The notes under the pieces: generated by a model
Told to the model about the DNA's origin: nothing
What the model saw: only the letters and a program-made list of their open reading frames with translations
Database searches by the model: none
Part shown: piece by piece, positions 25,106-33,366 of the stretch
Position numbering within the stretch: position 1 is the stretch's first letter
Layout of the letters: each line of letters opens with the position of its first letter
Assembly (NCBI GenBank): GCA_902561015.1
Contig: CACENB010000008.1
Span: 1-36,240, forward strand
Length of the DNA stretch: 36,240 nt
Source: an uncultured Pelagibacteraceae bacterium
Lineage (GTDB): Bacteria > Pseudomonadota > Alphaproteobacteria > Pelagibacterales > Pelagibacteraceae
Direction of reading: 5' to 3'
Position numbers and translations under genes: made by a program

Positions 25106-25685
25106 AGTAATTATTTTATTTTTTTTTTTGTTAACAAGTTGCTCATCGATTCCATCAAACACTTCAAATAGTTGCTCAATATTTAATGAGAGATATCTTT
25201 GGTATAAGCACACAAAAAAAGTTGAAAAAAAATGGGGCACTCCGATTTATATTCAACTTGCAATTATAAAAATGGAGTCAGACTTTGATTGGTTAGCAAA
25301 ACCTGCAAGACAAAAAATTTTTAAAGTTATTCCTTATAAAAGACCATCAAGTTCATTCGGTTACTCACAAGCTGTTAAAGGAACATGGGAGCAATATAAA
25401 AAAGAGACTGGAAATAAATTAGCCACAAGAGCAAGATTTAAAGATAGTGTAGACTTTATTGGTTGGTATACAAATAAAACTGAAACAATTTTAAAAATTT
25501 CAAAAAAAGATGCTTTCAAGCAGTATCTTGCTTACCATGAGGGCTGGGGGAATTTCAAACATTACAGAAAGAATAAGAAGGTAATTGGATTAGCTAAAAA
25601 AGTGGAAAAACAAGCTAGTCTTTATAAAAGACAATTATTAGAGTGCAGTAAATCTCTTAATAAAAATAAATATATTATTTTTTAG
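25086..25685 (+). CDS. lipoprotein with lytic transglycosylase (SLT) domain
   Basis: A 199-residue predicted lipoprotein. A hydrophobic N terminus ends in the lipobox LLTSC with Cys19. The SLT-like domain starts with YIQLAIIKMESDFDWLAKPA, giving Glu64 as the expected catalytic acid. SSSFGYSQAVKGTWEQYKKE near 98 resembles the GYxQ-x-x-x-T-W motif, and YLAYHEGWGNF near 153 resembles the Y-N-x-G position. It would cleave the peptidoglycan glycan strand to anhydro-muropeptides, the substrates of AmpG. Its final codons overlap the RND pump gene convergently by 11 bases. Confidence 0.82.
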   Translation: MAYLKNKVIILFFFLLTSCSSIPSNTSNSCSIFNERYLWYKHTKKVEKKWGTPIYIQLAIIKMESDFDWLAKPARQKIFKVIPYKRPSSSFGYSQAVKGTWEQYKKETGNKLATRARFKDSVDFIGWYTNKTETILKISKKDAFKQYLAYHEGWGNFKHYRKNKKVIGLAKKVEKQASLYKRQLLECSKSLNKNKYIIF

Positions 25686-28600
25686 ATAATTCTTTTTTTA
25701 ATTCTAAATCAACTGCATCTATTCTCTTTGTATTTTTAGCTAAAGCTAAGTACATTGACGGAGTAATATATAATGTAAAAAATGTAGAAATAATCATTCC
25801 ACCTAGAATAGTTGAACCCACAGCCAATCTTGAACCCTCACCTGCACCCGGTCCAATATTTCCTATAACTAGTGGCATCATTGCAATCATAGTACTTAAA
25901 GATGTCATGATGATTGGTCTAAACCTTACTGAGCATGCCTCTTTTACTGCTGACTCAATATTTTTGCCTGTAGTTCTTATTCGATTGGCATAATCGACTA
26001 TTAAAATACTATTTTTTGTAGAGATACCTATAAGAATGATTAGAGCAATTTGAGAAAAAATATTCACAGAGCTGTTTAAAAATAATATAAAAACTAATCC
26101 ACCAAATATTGCTAATGGAACAGTTAAAACAATTATAAATGGATGAATAAAAGAATTAAAGGTTGCAGCCATTACCAAATAAGCAGTTAGTAAAGATAAA
26201 ATAAATATTATAAACAATTCATTACTTGTCTCTTTAATTTCCTCAGATTTTCCTTTCCAAGTAATTTGATTTTTTGGGGCTAAATTTTTCATTACATCTT
26301 CAAAAAATCTTATTGCTTCAATTAATGTATAGCCTTCATTAATATTTGCAGATATTGTTACTGCTCTTTGTCTGTTGTACCTTGATAATTCTTTTGCAGA
26401 GCCTTCCTCTTTAAAGCTTACTAAATTTGCAAGTGAGATTAGTTTTCCTGTAGTATCGGAACGAACAAATATCTTTGAAACTCCCTCTTTATTTCTCCTA
26501 TCTGACAAATATTGTTGGACAATAATTGGATATTCTCTACCTAATTTATTAAAAGTAGTAATTCTCTTTCCACCATAAAGAGTTTCTAGAGTTTCTCCAA
26601 TAGCTTTTGTGGAGACCCCAAGATCTTTAGCCTTATTTTTGTTTATTATTAATTTTACCTCTGGTTTATTTCTATTGTAATCAGATTCAATTCTCGAGAG
26701 GTTTTTGTTAGATCTAATTTTTCGAATTATTTGTGTTTGAATTTCCTCGAGTTCTTCGTAGCTATTACCATAAATAACCATTTGCACTGGTTTATTGTAA
26801 TTAGAAACTCTTATTGATTGGGGTGATATAGGAAAAGCCAGGGCTTGGGGGAGAGTAACAATTTTTCCAATTGCCTCTCTTAAGATTATTTGTTGTCCTT
26901 TTTTTCTTTTTTTCCAATCATCTAAAAGAGCAATTATAATAAAACTATTAAATGAGTTTGCTGAGTTTCCAAATCCAGGCACTCGCATAATAAATCTTGA
27001 GTAAGGACTATCTTCAGATTGTAAAAGTGGTATTAACCTAGCCTCAACTTTTTGCGCTTGTTCTTGTGTATATTCAAAAGAGCTTCCCTCATCAGTAGCT
27101 CCTATAATTAAATAAGCACCTCGATCCTCCATAGGCAGCAATTCCTTTTTTGAAAAACTAAATAATAAGATAGAAGAAATGATTATAAAGACTATAAAAA
27201 TACCAACTAATTTAGATTTGTGAACAATAACATCTAAGGTTTCTCTATAAAATTTGGCGAAATTTAAAAAAATTTTCTCAAATTTTTGTATAAAAATTTT
27301 CTTTGAGCTTTTTTTATTTAAAAATTTACTAGCAAGCATTGGCGACAGTGTTAATGCTACAAAAGATGAAATTACTATTGAAAATGACAATGCAATTGCA
27401 GTTTCTCTAAATAATGTCCCAGAAATTCCCTCAATAAATATTAGCGGAAGGAACACAGCAACCAAAATTAGTGTTGTTGCAATTATTGCAAATGATATTT
27501 GTTTAGATCCTTTGTAGGCTGCAACAAGTGGTGTTTCTCCATTTTCTATTCTTCTATATATCGCGTCTGTCATGATTACAGAGTCATCTGTAATTATGCC
27601 TATGGCCAATATAAAACTTAAAAGCACAAAAATATTTATTGATAGACCAAAAATATAAAGACCTAAAAAAGATGCTATTAAGCTTACCGGAAGTGCAATA
27701 GCTGGCACAACTACAGCTTTGAGATTTCCCAAGAATAAGTAGATTATTAAAACAACCAAAACAAAGGCTATAACCAAGGTTTTATATACTTCCTCAATTG
27801 CAGCCTCCACATAATTAGCTCTGTTAAATGAGACCCTTAAATCTAGTTCTTCAGGCAAAGATTTTCTTACTTCAATTATCTTTTTTTTAATATCCTTTGA
27901 AAGCTCAACTGTTGATGCACCACTTCTTGCATAAATACCAATCCCGACAGTTTTCAAATTTATTTGATCTTTAGTTTGAGCTTTGAAAAGAGTTTTTTCT
28001 GAAACAGGTCCAAATTCAATATTTGCAATATCAGATAATAAAATAACTTTATTATTAGTTTTTTTTATCGGTAATTGTTTAATAGAATCTATATCATTAT
28101 AGGATTTGTCTAAATTAAGCGTTAGATCAATGTTATCTGCCTCAAGAGTTCCAGCTGGAAGACTAATATTCTCTCCCCGCATTGCATCTTCAACTTCATT
28201 TATTGTTAGATCATTTGCCGCCAGTTTAATCGGATCAATCCAAACTCTAATACTTAATTCTCTTAGACCACCAACTAATATTCTTCCAACATTTTTTACA
28301 CTTGAAAATTGATCTACCAAATATCTTTTCGCATAATCTCCTAATTCAAGATCACTCCAAGTAGACGAGGACAAAGATAACCACATTGTTGTTGTAAAAC
28401 CCGCAGCTCTTTTTAATATCTGTGGGGGTTCTGACTCTGTGGGTAAATTATCAACAACTCTTGCAACTCTTTCTCTAATATCATTTGCAGCGTTATCCAA
28501 ATTTATACTTGTGTCAAACTCAACATTTATTGTGCTCCTGCCATTTTCAGATTTAGAATCTATGTTCTTTATTCCTTCAGCACCCCCTATTACATCTTCA

Positions 28601-28803
28601 ATAACTTGAGTAACTTCTTGATCTATTATTGACGCTGATGCTGAGTTATAATTTACTTGTACTTGAACCACAGGTGGTTGAATACCATCAGGAAGTTCTC
28701 TAACTGGTAATTTCCAAAATACAAATAATCCAAAAATAATTAGTATTAGGGACATTACCCATGATACCGCAGGTCTTTTTATACTTAATTCAGTGATAAA
28801 CAT
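25675..28803 (-). CDS. RND (HAE1/AcrB-like) efflux pump, inner-membrane subunit
   Basis: A 1042-residue proton-driven transporter of normal length for hydrophobe/amphiphile RND pumps. The start TELSIKRPAVSWVMSLILII and the ELPDGIQPPVVQVQVNY segment near 35 are typical. Transmembrane helix 4 carries the proton-relay pair in LAIGIITDDSVIMTDAIYR near 400; the C-terminal half has GISTKNSILIVDYANRIR near 930 and a conserved RFRPIIMTSLSTMIAMMPL. Two large periplasmic regions lie after TM1 and TM7. The adaptor gene is immediately upstream with no gap. No TolC-type outer-membrane gene is in the window. Substrate unknown. Confidence 0.95.
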   Translation of the reverse strand: MFITELSIKRPAVSWVMSLILIIFGLFVFWKLPVRELPDGIQPPVVQVQVNYNSASASIIDQEVTQVIEDVIGGAEGIKNIDSKSENGRSTINVEFDTSINLDNAANDIRERVARVVDNLPTESEPPQILKRAAGFTTTMWLSLSSSTWSDLELGDYAKRYLVDQFSSVKNVGRILVGGLRELSIRVWIDPIKLAANDLTINEVEDAMRGENISLPAGTLEADNIDLTLNLDKSYNDIDSIKQLPIKKTNNKVILLSDIANIEFGPVSEKTLFKAQTKDQINLKTVGIGIYARSGASTVELSKDIKKKIIEVRKSLPEELDLRVSFNRANYVEAAIEEVYKTLVIAFVLVVLIIYLFLGNLKAVVVPAIALPVSLIASFLGLYIFGLSINIFVLLSFILAIGIITDDSVIMTDAIYRRIENGETPLVAAYKGSKQISFAIIATTLILVAVFLPLIFIEGISGTLFRETAIALSFSIVISSFVALTLSPMLASKFLNKKSSKKIFIQKFEKIFLNFAKFYRETLDVIVHKSKLVGIFIVFIIISSILLFSFSKKELLPMEDRGAYLIIGATDEGSSFEYTQEQAQKVEARLIPLLQSEDSPYSRFIMRVPGFGNSANSFNSFIIIALLDDWKKRKKGQQIILREAIGKIVTLPQALAFPISPQSIRVSNYNKPVQMVIYGNSYEELEEIQTQIIRKIRSNKNLSRIESDYNRNKPEVKLIINKNKAKDLGVSTKAIGETLETLYGGKRITTFNKLGREYPIIVQQYLSDRRNKEGVSKIFVRSDTTGKLISLANLVSFKEEGSAKELSRYNRQRAVTISANINEGYTLIEAIRFFEDVMKNLAPKNQITWKGKSEEIKETSNELFIIFILSLLTAYLVMAATFNSFIHPFIIVLTVPLAIFGGLVFILFLNSSVNIFSQIALIILIGISTKNSILIVDYANRIRTTGKNIESAVKEACSVRFRPIIMTSLSTMIAMMPLVIGNIGPGAGEGSRLAVGSTILGGMIISTFFTLYITPSMYLALAKNTKRIDAVDLELKKELSKK

Positions 28804-29673
28804 TTATTTTGTAATAGGTTTAATTTTACCGTTGGGTCTAACTTTTTTAAGGCCCTCAGCTACAACAGTTTCTCCTTCATTAAGTCCAGAGATTATCTCA
28901 ATATTTCTATTACTTCTTAATCCCGTCTTCACCTCAGTTTTATTAGCAATATTGGAACCATTAATTTTGTAAACGTATGACTTATCACCTTCAATCATCA
29001 CGCTGGTATCAGGCACGCTTAATGAATTTCTTAAGTTAAATTTTATACTAACCTCCAACAATGAGCCTGAAATTAATTCTTGGTTTGAATTATTCACTTT
29101 AATTCTAGATAATAAACTTCGTGTATCTGCATTTATTCTACTTGAAACAAAATCAACTTCTCCAGAAAAAACTTTATCTTTGTAGCTTGATAATTTTACC
29201 TCTACTGGAAGTCCTTTTTTAATTGATGCAGAATAACTTTCAGGAATCTTTATATCTGAGTAAATTTCAGAATTATCATCTAGCGTAATAATAAATATGT
29301 TATTCGAGACTAAAATATCTTCAGTAAGCCCTGTGTAACCGAGCACACCACTAAACGGTGCAATAATATCTCCACTCTTTAAACTTATTAATTTATCTCC
29401 TTTTTTTACAAAATCTTTAAGCTCTAAATCACCTAGGAGGTCGTCTTTTTTAATTTTGAAAGTTTGTGATTTTTTGGAAATTGCGGTGCCAAAAGTTTCA
29501 ATTCTTTCTGAAAATTCTTTGTTTATCACCTCTGTAACTATTATTCCTGGAGGAGGTATCTTGCTAAATTTTTTTTTAAAATGATTGGCTATTAAAGTTC
29601 TTGAAATAATTACAGCTGCAATAACAAGAAAAAATATTAAAATAATTGATATTGTTTTTGTAGATCTTTTCAT
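28804..29673 (-). CDS. RND efflux periplasmic adaptor (membrane fusion protein) without helical hairpin
   Basis: A 289-residue adaptor with one N-terminal membrane segment (residues 8-28). The first barrel/lipoyl half reads KKSQTFKIKKDDLLGDLELK and KKGDKLISL near 65-100. The second lipoyl half, IIAPFSGVLGYTGLTEDILV, follows after only a few residues. In AcrA/MexA-type adaptors a 60-100-residue alpha-helical hairpin that reaches TolC sits between these halves; here it is missing. The beta-barrel and membrane-proximal domains follow (LPVEVKLSSYKDKVFSGEVD, GLRSNRNIEIISGLNEGETV). The shorter length than the usual ~360-400 agrees with this. It is co-transcribed with the pump. Confidence 0.88.
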   Translation of the reverse strand: MKRSTKTISIILIFFLVIAAVIISRTLIANHFKKKFSKIPPPGIIVTEVINKEFSERIETFGTAISKKSQTFKIKKDDLLGDLELKDFVKKGDKLISLKSGDIIAPFSGVLGYTGLTEDILVSNNIFIITLDDNSEIYSDIKIPESYSASIKKGLPVEVKLSSYKDKVFSGEVDFVSSRINADTRSLLSRIKVNNSNQELISGSLLEVSIKFNLRNSLSVPDTSVMIEGDKSYVYKINGSNIANKTEVKTGLRSNRNIEIISGLNEGETVVAEGLKKVRPNGKIKPITK

Positions 29674-29677
29674 ACTT

Positions 29678-30493
29678 CTAAATTAATCCGTATTCAGCCC
29701 AAGAACCATCGTAAATGCAAGGTAGATATTTATCATTTATTAGGGAATAAGCTAGTGCCAAAACACACGCAGTAACTCCAGATCCACAAGAAAAAACTAT
29801 ATTCTTGTCAACAATATCATTTAAACACGAATGAAAAATTTTTTTAAGTTCATCTACATCTTTAAATGTTTTGTCTTCATTTAAACAGGAACGGAATGGT
29901 ATACAAAAAGAATTCTTAATATTTCCACTTTTTAATCCTTTTCTAGGTTCCGCAACTCTACCCTCAAATCTTTCTCTGCTTCTAGCATCTATGACTTTAA
30001 AACTGGGTTTAATTATATTTTGATTTATCATTTTCATATCCTTAACTAATTCTTTTTTTTCTAGGCTCTTATATTTGGACGTATTTATCTGAGGTAAATC
30101 AGAGGTAGTTATTCTTCTTTCTTTGATCCATTTTTTTAAACCACCATTTAATATATGAACTAATTTTGGATCATGTCCAAAATAGATAAAATTATACCAA
30201 CATCGACACGAACTTATTACATCAGAGTTGTCATAAATTACTATTTCATCATTATTTTTAATTCCCATTGCTGAAACAATCTTTTCCCAATCATGTTTAT
30301 CAACCAGCATATGGGGAAGATTTGTTTCTTTGTCTGAATTAGAATCTAAATCAAAAAATATGGAGTTGGGTATATGCTTGGTTTTGTATTCCTCAAAACC
30401 ATTTCTTTTTGTTAAAGGCATATGCCATGAGCAATCAATAATTTTTACATTATCTAGATTCTTGTCTAACCATTCAGTCTCTACTAATGACAT
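29678..30493 (-). CDS. sseA: 3-mercaptopyruvate/thiosulfate sulfurtransferase (two rhodanese domains)
   Basis: A 271-residue tandem rhodanese protein. The N-terminal inactive domain includes IIDCSWHMP near 18 and YKTKHIPNSIFFDLD near 37. The C-terminal catalytic domain has KVIDARSRERFEGR near 171 and the active-site loop FSCGSGVTACVLALA with Cys236; a CG(S/D)G-type loop favours 3-mercaptopyruvate over thiosulfate. It moves sulfur from cysteine catabolism to acceptors or thioredoxin. It abuts msrA upstream and lies four bases before the adaptor gene, so these genes form one unit. Confidence 0.93.
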   Translation of the reverse strand: MSLVETEWLDKNLDNVKIIDCSWHMPLTKRNGFEEYKTKHIPNSIFFDLDSNSDKETNLPHMLVDKHDWEKIVSAMGIKNNDEIVIYDNSDVISSCRCWYNFIYFGHDPKLVHILNGGLKKWIKERRITTSDLPQINTSKYKSLEKKELVKDMKMINQNIIKPSFKVIDARSRERFEGRVAEPRKGLKSGNIKNSFCIPFRSCLNEDKTFKDVDELKKIFHSCLNDIVDKNIVFSCGSGVTACVLALAYSLINDKYLPCIYDGSWAEYGLI

Positions 30494-30937
30494 TTATCTT
30501 TTTTCCAAATATCTTTGGTGATATTCTTCGGCAACACAATAATTTTTAAGTAATGATATTTTTGTTACGACTCTGCCTGACAATTTTTGATTAACTTCAT
30601 TTAAAACCTTTTCAGCTATTTCTTTTTGATTATCATTTAAATAAAATATTTCACTCCTATATTGAGTCCCAAAATCAGGCCCTTGAGAATTTAATGTGGT
30701 TGGGTCGTGAATATCAAAAAATATATTTAAAATTTTTTCGTACGAGATCATTTTTTCATCAAAATCGAGCCTAACAACCTCTGCATGATTAGTTTTTCCT
30801 GTGCAAACTTCTTTATAGGTAGTTTGTTTGCTATCGCCTCCGCAATAGCCAACTTCTGTTTTAATTATCCCATCAATTTTACTGAATTTTATTTCAGGAC
30901 CCCAAAAACATCCAAGAGCTAAAACTGCTATTTCCAT
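30494..30937 (-). CDS. msrA: peptide methionine-S-sulfoxide reductase
   Basis: Repairs oxidised methionine (S-sulfoxide) in proteins. The 147-residue enzyme has the catalytic LALGCFWGPE with Cys10 near the N terminus, GYCGGDSKQTTYKEVCTG near 32, NHAEVVRLDFDE near 50 and FFDIHDPTTLNSQGPDFGTQ near 73, all standard MsrA positions. The C-terminal tail is short, and the recycling cysteine found there in E. coli MsrA is not obvious. Cys34, Cys45 or Cys138 could serve instead. First gene of the minus-strand run to the RND pump; divergent from the EamA transporter over 35 bases. Confidence 0.95.
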   Translation of the reverse strand: MEIAVLALGCFWGPEIKFSKIDGIIKTEVGYCGGDSKQTTYKEVCTGKTNHAEVVRLDFDEKMISYEKILNIFFDIHDPTTLNSQGPDFGTQYRSEIFYLNDNQKEIAEKVLNEVNQKLSGRVVTKISLLKNYCVAEEYHQRYLEKR

Positions 30938-30972
30938 TGATAAAGATTTAAATTAATTTACAAATTATTCGT

Positions 30973-31857
30973 ATGCTAAGTAAAAATCAATTGGGTTTTT
31001 TGTACATGTTTATGTCTGTTTGTGCATTTTCATTAATGGACATAATTGTTAAGTGGTCGGTTGAGTATCCAATAGGACAAGTTTTATTTTTTAGAGGATT
31101 TTTTGGTATCCTATTTTATTTCCTCATAATACCTAAAGAGAGACTTCATAATTTTTATTATACAAAAAGGGCTGGTTTACATTTTTTACGTTGTATGTCG
31201 GGCCTTGTTGCTTTAGTTGCAATTTTTATAGCTTTAAGAAAATTACCTTTAGCGACCGTTGTTAGCATTTCATTTGCTGCGCCAATATTTACAACAATAT
31301 TATCAATATTTTTATTAAATGAAAAAGTTGGGATTTACAGATGGCTCGCAGTAATAATTGGTTTTATAGGGATATTAATTATTACTGAGCCAGGTATAAG
31401 CCAATTAAACATTTATTATGTTTTCCCAGTAATATTTTGTCTTGGTTTATCTTATGTAGCCATTACTTTAAGACAATTATCAACAACAGAACCTATATGG
31501 TTAATTTCTTTTTATTTTTCTTTATCAATTACTTTATTAAGTTTTTTAAGTATTCCACAGGGATGGATTATGCCAAGTTTGAAAGATTTTATATTTTTAT
31601 CTTTGGTTGGTATTTTTGGCGGAGTAGCTAATCTATGGCTGGGTCAGTCATATAAATATTCTGAAGTTTCTCTTGTTACCCCGTTAAAATATTTAGCTTT
31701 ATTATTTGCCATAGTCTTTGGTTACTTTATATGGGGAGAGGTGCCCACATATAAAACGCTTTTTGGAGCATCACTAGTAATTGTATCTACATTGATTATC
31801 TTTAGAAGAGAAATTTATAATAAAAAAATAATCACTTCTAAAACAATAAATGACTAA
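30973..31857 (+). CDS. EamA/DMT-family transporter
   Basis: A 294-residue inner-membrane protein with about ten hydrophobic segments arranged as two EamA repeats. The first repeat contains FSLMDIIVKWSVEYPIGQVL and FFRGFFGILFYFLI; LATVVSISFAAPIFTTILSI near 92 and VTPLKYLALLFAIVFGYFIW near 236 are the two typical repeat ends. DMT exporters/importers handle amino acids, nucleosides, carboxylates or osmolytes, and substrate cannot be read from the sequence. It overlaps the downstream glycosylase gene by eight bases. Confidence 0.9.
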   Translation: MLSKNQLGFLYMFMSVCAFSLMDIIVKWSVEYPIGQVLFFRGFFGILFYFLIIPKERLHNFYYTKRAGLHFLRCMSGLVALVAIFIALRKLPLATVVSISFAAPIFTTILSIFLLNEKVGIYRWLAVIIGFIGILIITEPGISQLNIYYVFPVIFCLGLSYVAITLRQLSTTEPIWLISFYFSLSITLLSFLSIPQGWIMPSLKDFIFLSLVGIFGGVANLWLGQSYKYSEVSLVTPLKYLALLFAIVFGYFIWGEVPTYKTLFGASLVIVSTLIIFRREIYNKKIITSKTIND

Positions 31858-32485
31858 AGTTCCAAAATATTGGAAAAAAGCAAAAAATTACCTATCAAAA
31901 AAAGATAAAGTATTAGCAAAGTTAATTAAAAGCTATCAAAGTCCATCAGAAATAATTCTTACTTCTAGAAGAAATATATTTTTTTCTTTATGCAAAAGTA
32001 TTATTGGTCAACAAATTAGTGTTGCTGCTGCAAACGCTGTATTTTCAAAATTTAAAAAGAAGTGTAATAATAAAATAAATCCAAAGATAGTATCTAAATT
32101 AACTACATCTCAGTTAAAAAGTTGTGGACTGAGCCGCCAAAAGGTCTCTGGTATCAAGAATTTAGCAAAAAAGACTTTAAATAAATCTTTTAATCCAAAA
32201 CTAATAAAGAATATGAGTGACGAAGAGGCAATAGTTTATCTTTCTCAATTAAAACAAATTGGAAGATGGTCGGCAGAAATGATTTTACTTTTTACTTATA
32301 ATAGATCTAATATTTGGCCTGTCCAGGATATTGGCCTTTTGAGAGCAATTTCTAAAAACTATAAAAAAAAGTATTTACCGCCAGAAAAATTTGTGATGCT
32401 TTTAAAAAAAAAATTTTCACCTTATTGTTCTGTAGCAACATGGTATTTATGGAGAAGTATTGATCCAGAACCTATTCAGTATTAA
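31850..32485 (+). CDS. DNA-3-methyladenine glycosylase II-like (HhH-GPD, AlkA family)
   Basis: A 211-residue base-excision repair glycosylase that removes alkylated bases. The helix-hairpin-helix is LSQLKQIGRWSAEMILLFTY near residues 131-149, and the catalytic aspartate is Asp160 in WPVQDIGLLRAI. SIIGQQISVAAANAVFSKF near 50 is the conserved entry helix of the family. It lacks the N-terminal beta domain of E. coli AlkA (282 residues), like many compact bacterial members. Tail-to-tail overlap of 14 bases with the DUF1330 gene. Confidence 0.9.
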   Translation: MTKVPKYWKKAKNYLSKKDKVLAKLIKSYQSPSEIILTSRRNIFFSLCKSIIGQQISVAAANAVFSKFKKKCNNKINPKIVSKLTTSQLKSCGLSRQKVSGIKNLAKKTLNKSFNPKLIKNMSDEEAIVYLSQLKQIGRWSAEMILLFTYNRSNIWPVQDIGLLRAISKNYKKKYLPPEKFVMLLKKKFSPYCSVATWYLWRSIDPEPIQY

Positions 32486-32768
32486 AACCCTCTACTATTT
32501 GCATATGTCTAATAGTTGTTTTTCTTGCTAATTCCCAACCAGCTTTATATTCTTTTGATTCATGACACTTTAATGCTTGTTCGAAATTAGGAAATTCCCA
32601 AACTACTGTTCTTAAAAAATCATCACCATCAAAAGTTGTATGTTTTCCTCCTCTAACAAGAGGCAAACCACCGTAACTTTTTATTATTGGTGTAACAGTC
32701 TCTGCATATTTTTTTAAATTTTCTTGATTATCTACTTTTAAGTATAAACTTATCCAATATGCTTTCAT
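32472..32768 (-). CDS. DUF1330 family protein
   Basis: A 98-residue protein with the dimeric ferredoxin-like (alpha-beta barrel) pattern of DUF1330: MKAYWISLYLKVDNQENLKK, then YGGLPLVRGGKHTTF near 32, RTVVWEFPNFEQALKCHES near 53 and the closing helix. The family has no firm function; members resemble small monooxygenase-like barrels. A clear Shine-Dalgarno AAGGAG lies just before the start, which is uncommon among genes in this window. It is divergent from the phosphoribosyltransferase gene over 28 bases. Confidence 0.85.
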   Translation of the reverse strand: MKAYWISLYLKVDNQENLKKYAETVTPIIKSYGGLPLVRGGKHTTFDGDDFLRTVVWEFPNFEQALKCHESKEYKAGWELARKTTIRHMQIVEGFNTE

Positions 32769-32796
32769 GATTTCTCCTTTTTAAATAATTTTAATT

Positions 32797-33333
32797 ATGA
32801 TAATAAATTTCATGGCAGAGAAATTGATTATCAGCTTTAATGAGTATACTAAAATAGTTGAAAAACTAGCAATACAAATTCATCAAAAATATAAACCTAC
32901 AGTATTAGTTGGCATTATGAGAGGAGCAGCTCCAATCATTGATATTTTATCTAGAATTTTGAAACTACCTATCGCATACATTGTCATTCAAAGTTATTCA
33001 GGTGAAGGCATGGAGGATCAACAAGGCCAATTGATGTTTGCAAGAGAAATAAGCTCTTTAGCAAGTAATGAAGATTTTAACAAAGTGCTTTTAATAGATG
33101 ATCTCTCTGACACTGGATTGACATTAAACAAAAGCATAGAATGGCTAAAAAATTACGGCCCAACAAAAGATTTTATAAAAGAGGTAAAAACTGCTTGTTT
33201 ATGGAAAAAAAAATCTTCAACTTTTGAACCAGATTTTTGTCCTATAAGACTAAATTCAGATCCATGGATTGTCCAACCTACCGAACATTACGAAGAATTA
33301 TCAATTGACGAAATATTAAAACAAAACAAATAG
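32797..33333 (+). CDS. purine-type phosphoribosyltransferase
   Basis: A 178-residue type I phosphoribosyltransferase. The PRPP-binding motif is VLLIDDLSDTGLTL near residue 92, and VGIMRGAAPIIDILSRIL near 39 is the conserved N-terminal loop. SYSGEGMEDQQGQLMF near 66 fills the flexible-loop region. The closing DPWIVQPTEHYEE resembles xanthine/guanine phosphoribosyltransferases (WxxxP near the C terminus). It would convert a free purine base to its nucleotide. The convergent NCS2 purine permease next door supports this. ATG 32797 is used; ATG 32812 (MAEKL) is a plausible alternative start. A hairpin terminator follows. Confidence 0.85.
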   Translation: MIINFMAEKLIISFNEYTKIVEKLAIQIHQKYKPTVLVGIMRGAAPIIDILSRILKLPIAYIVIQSYSGEGMEDQQGQLMFAREISSLASNEDFNKVLLIDDLSDTGLTLNKSIEWLKNYGPTKDFIKEVKTACLWKKKSSTFEPDFCPIRLNSDPWIVQPTEHYEELSIDEILKQNK

Positions 33334-33360
33334 GGCTAGTAAAAACTAGCCCTATTTTAT
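33329..33360. terminator. bidirectional intrinsic terminator between phosphoribosyltransferase and NCS2 permease
   Basis: AATAGGGCTAGT (33329-33340) and ACTAGCCCTATT (33345-33356) form a perfect 12-pair stem with an AAAA loop, followed by TTAT on the plus strand and A-rich sequence before it (T-rich on the minus strand). It sits exactly between two convergent stop codons, so it can end both transcripts. Confidence 0.88.
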
Positions 33361-33366
33361 TAATGT

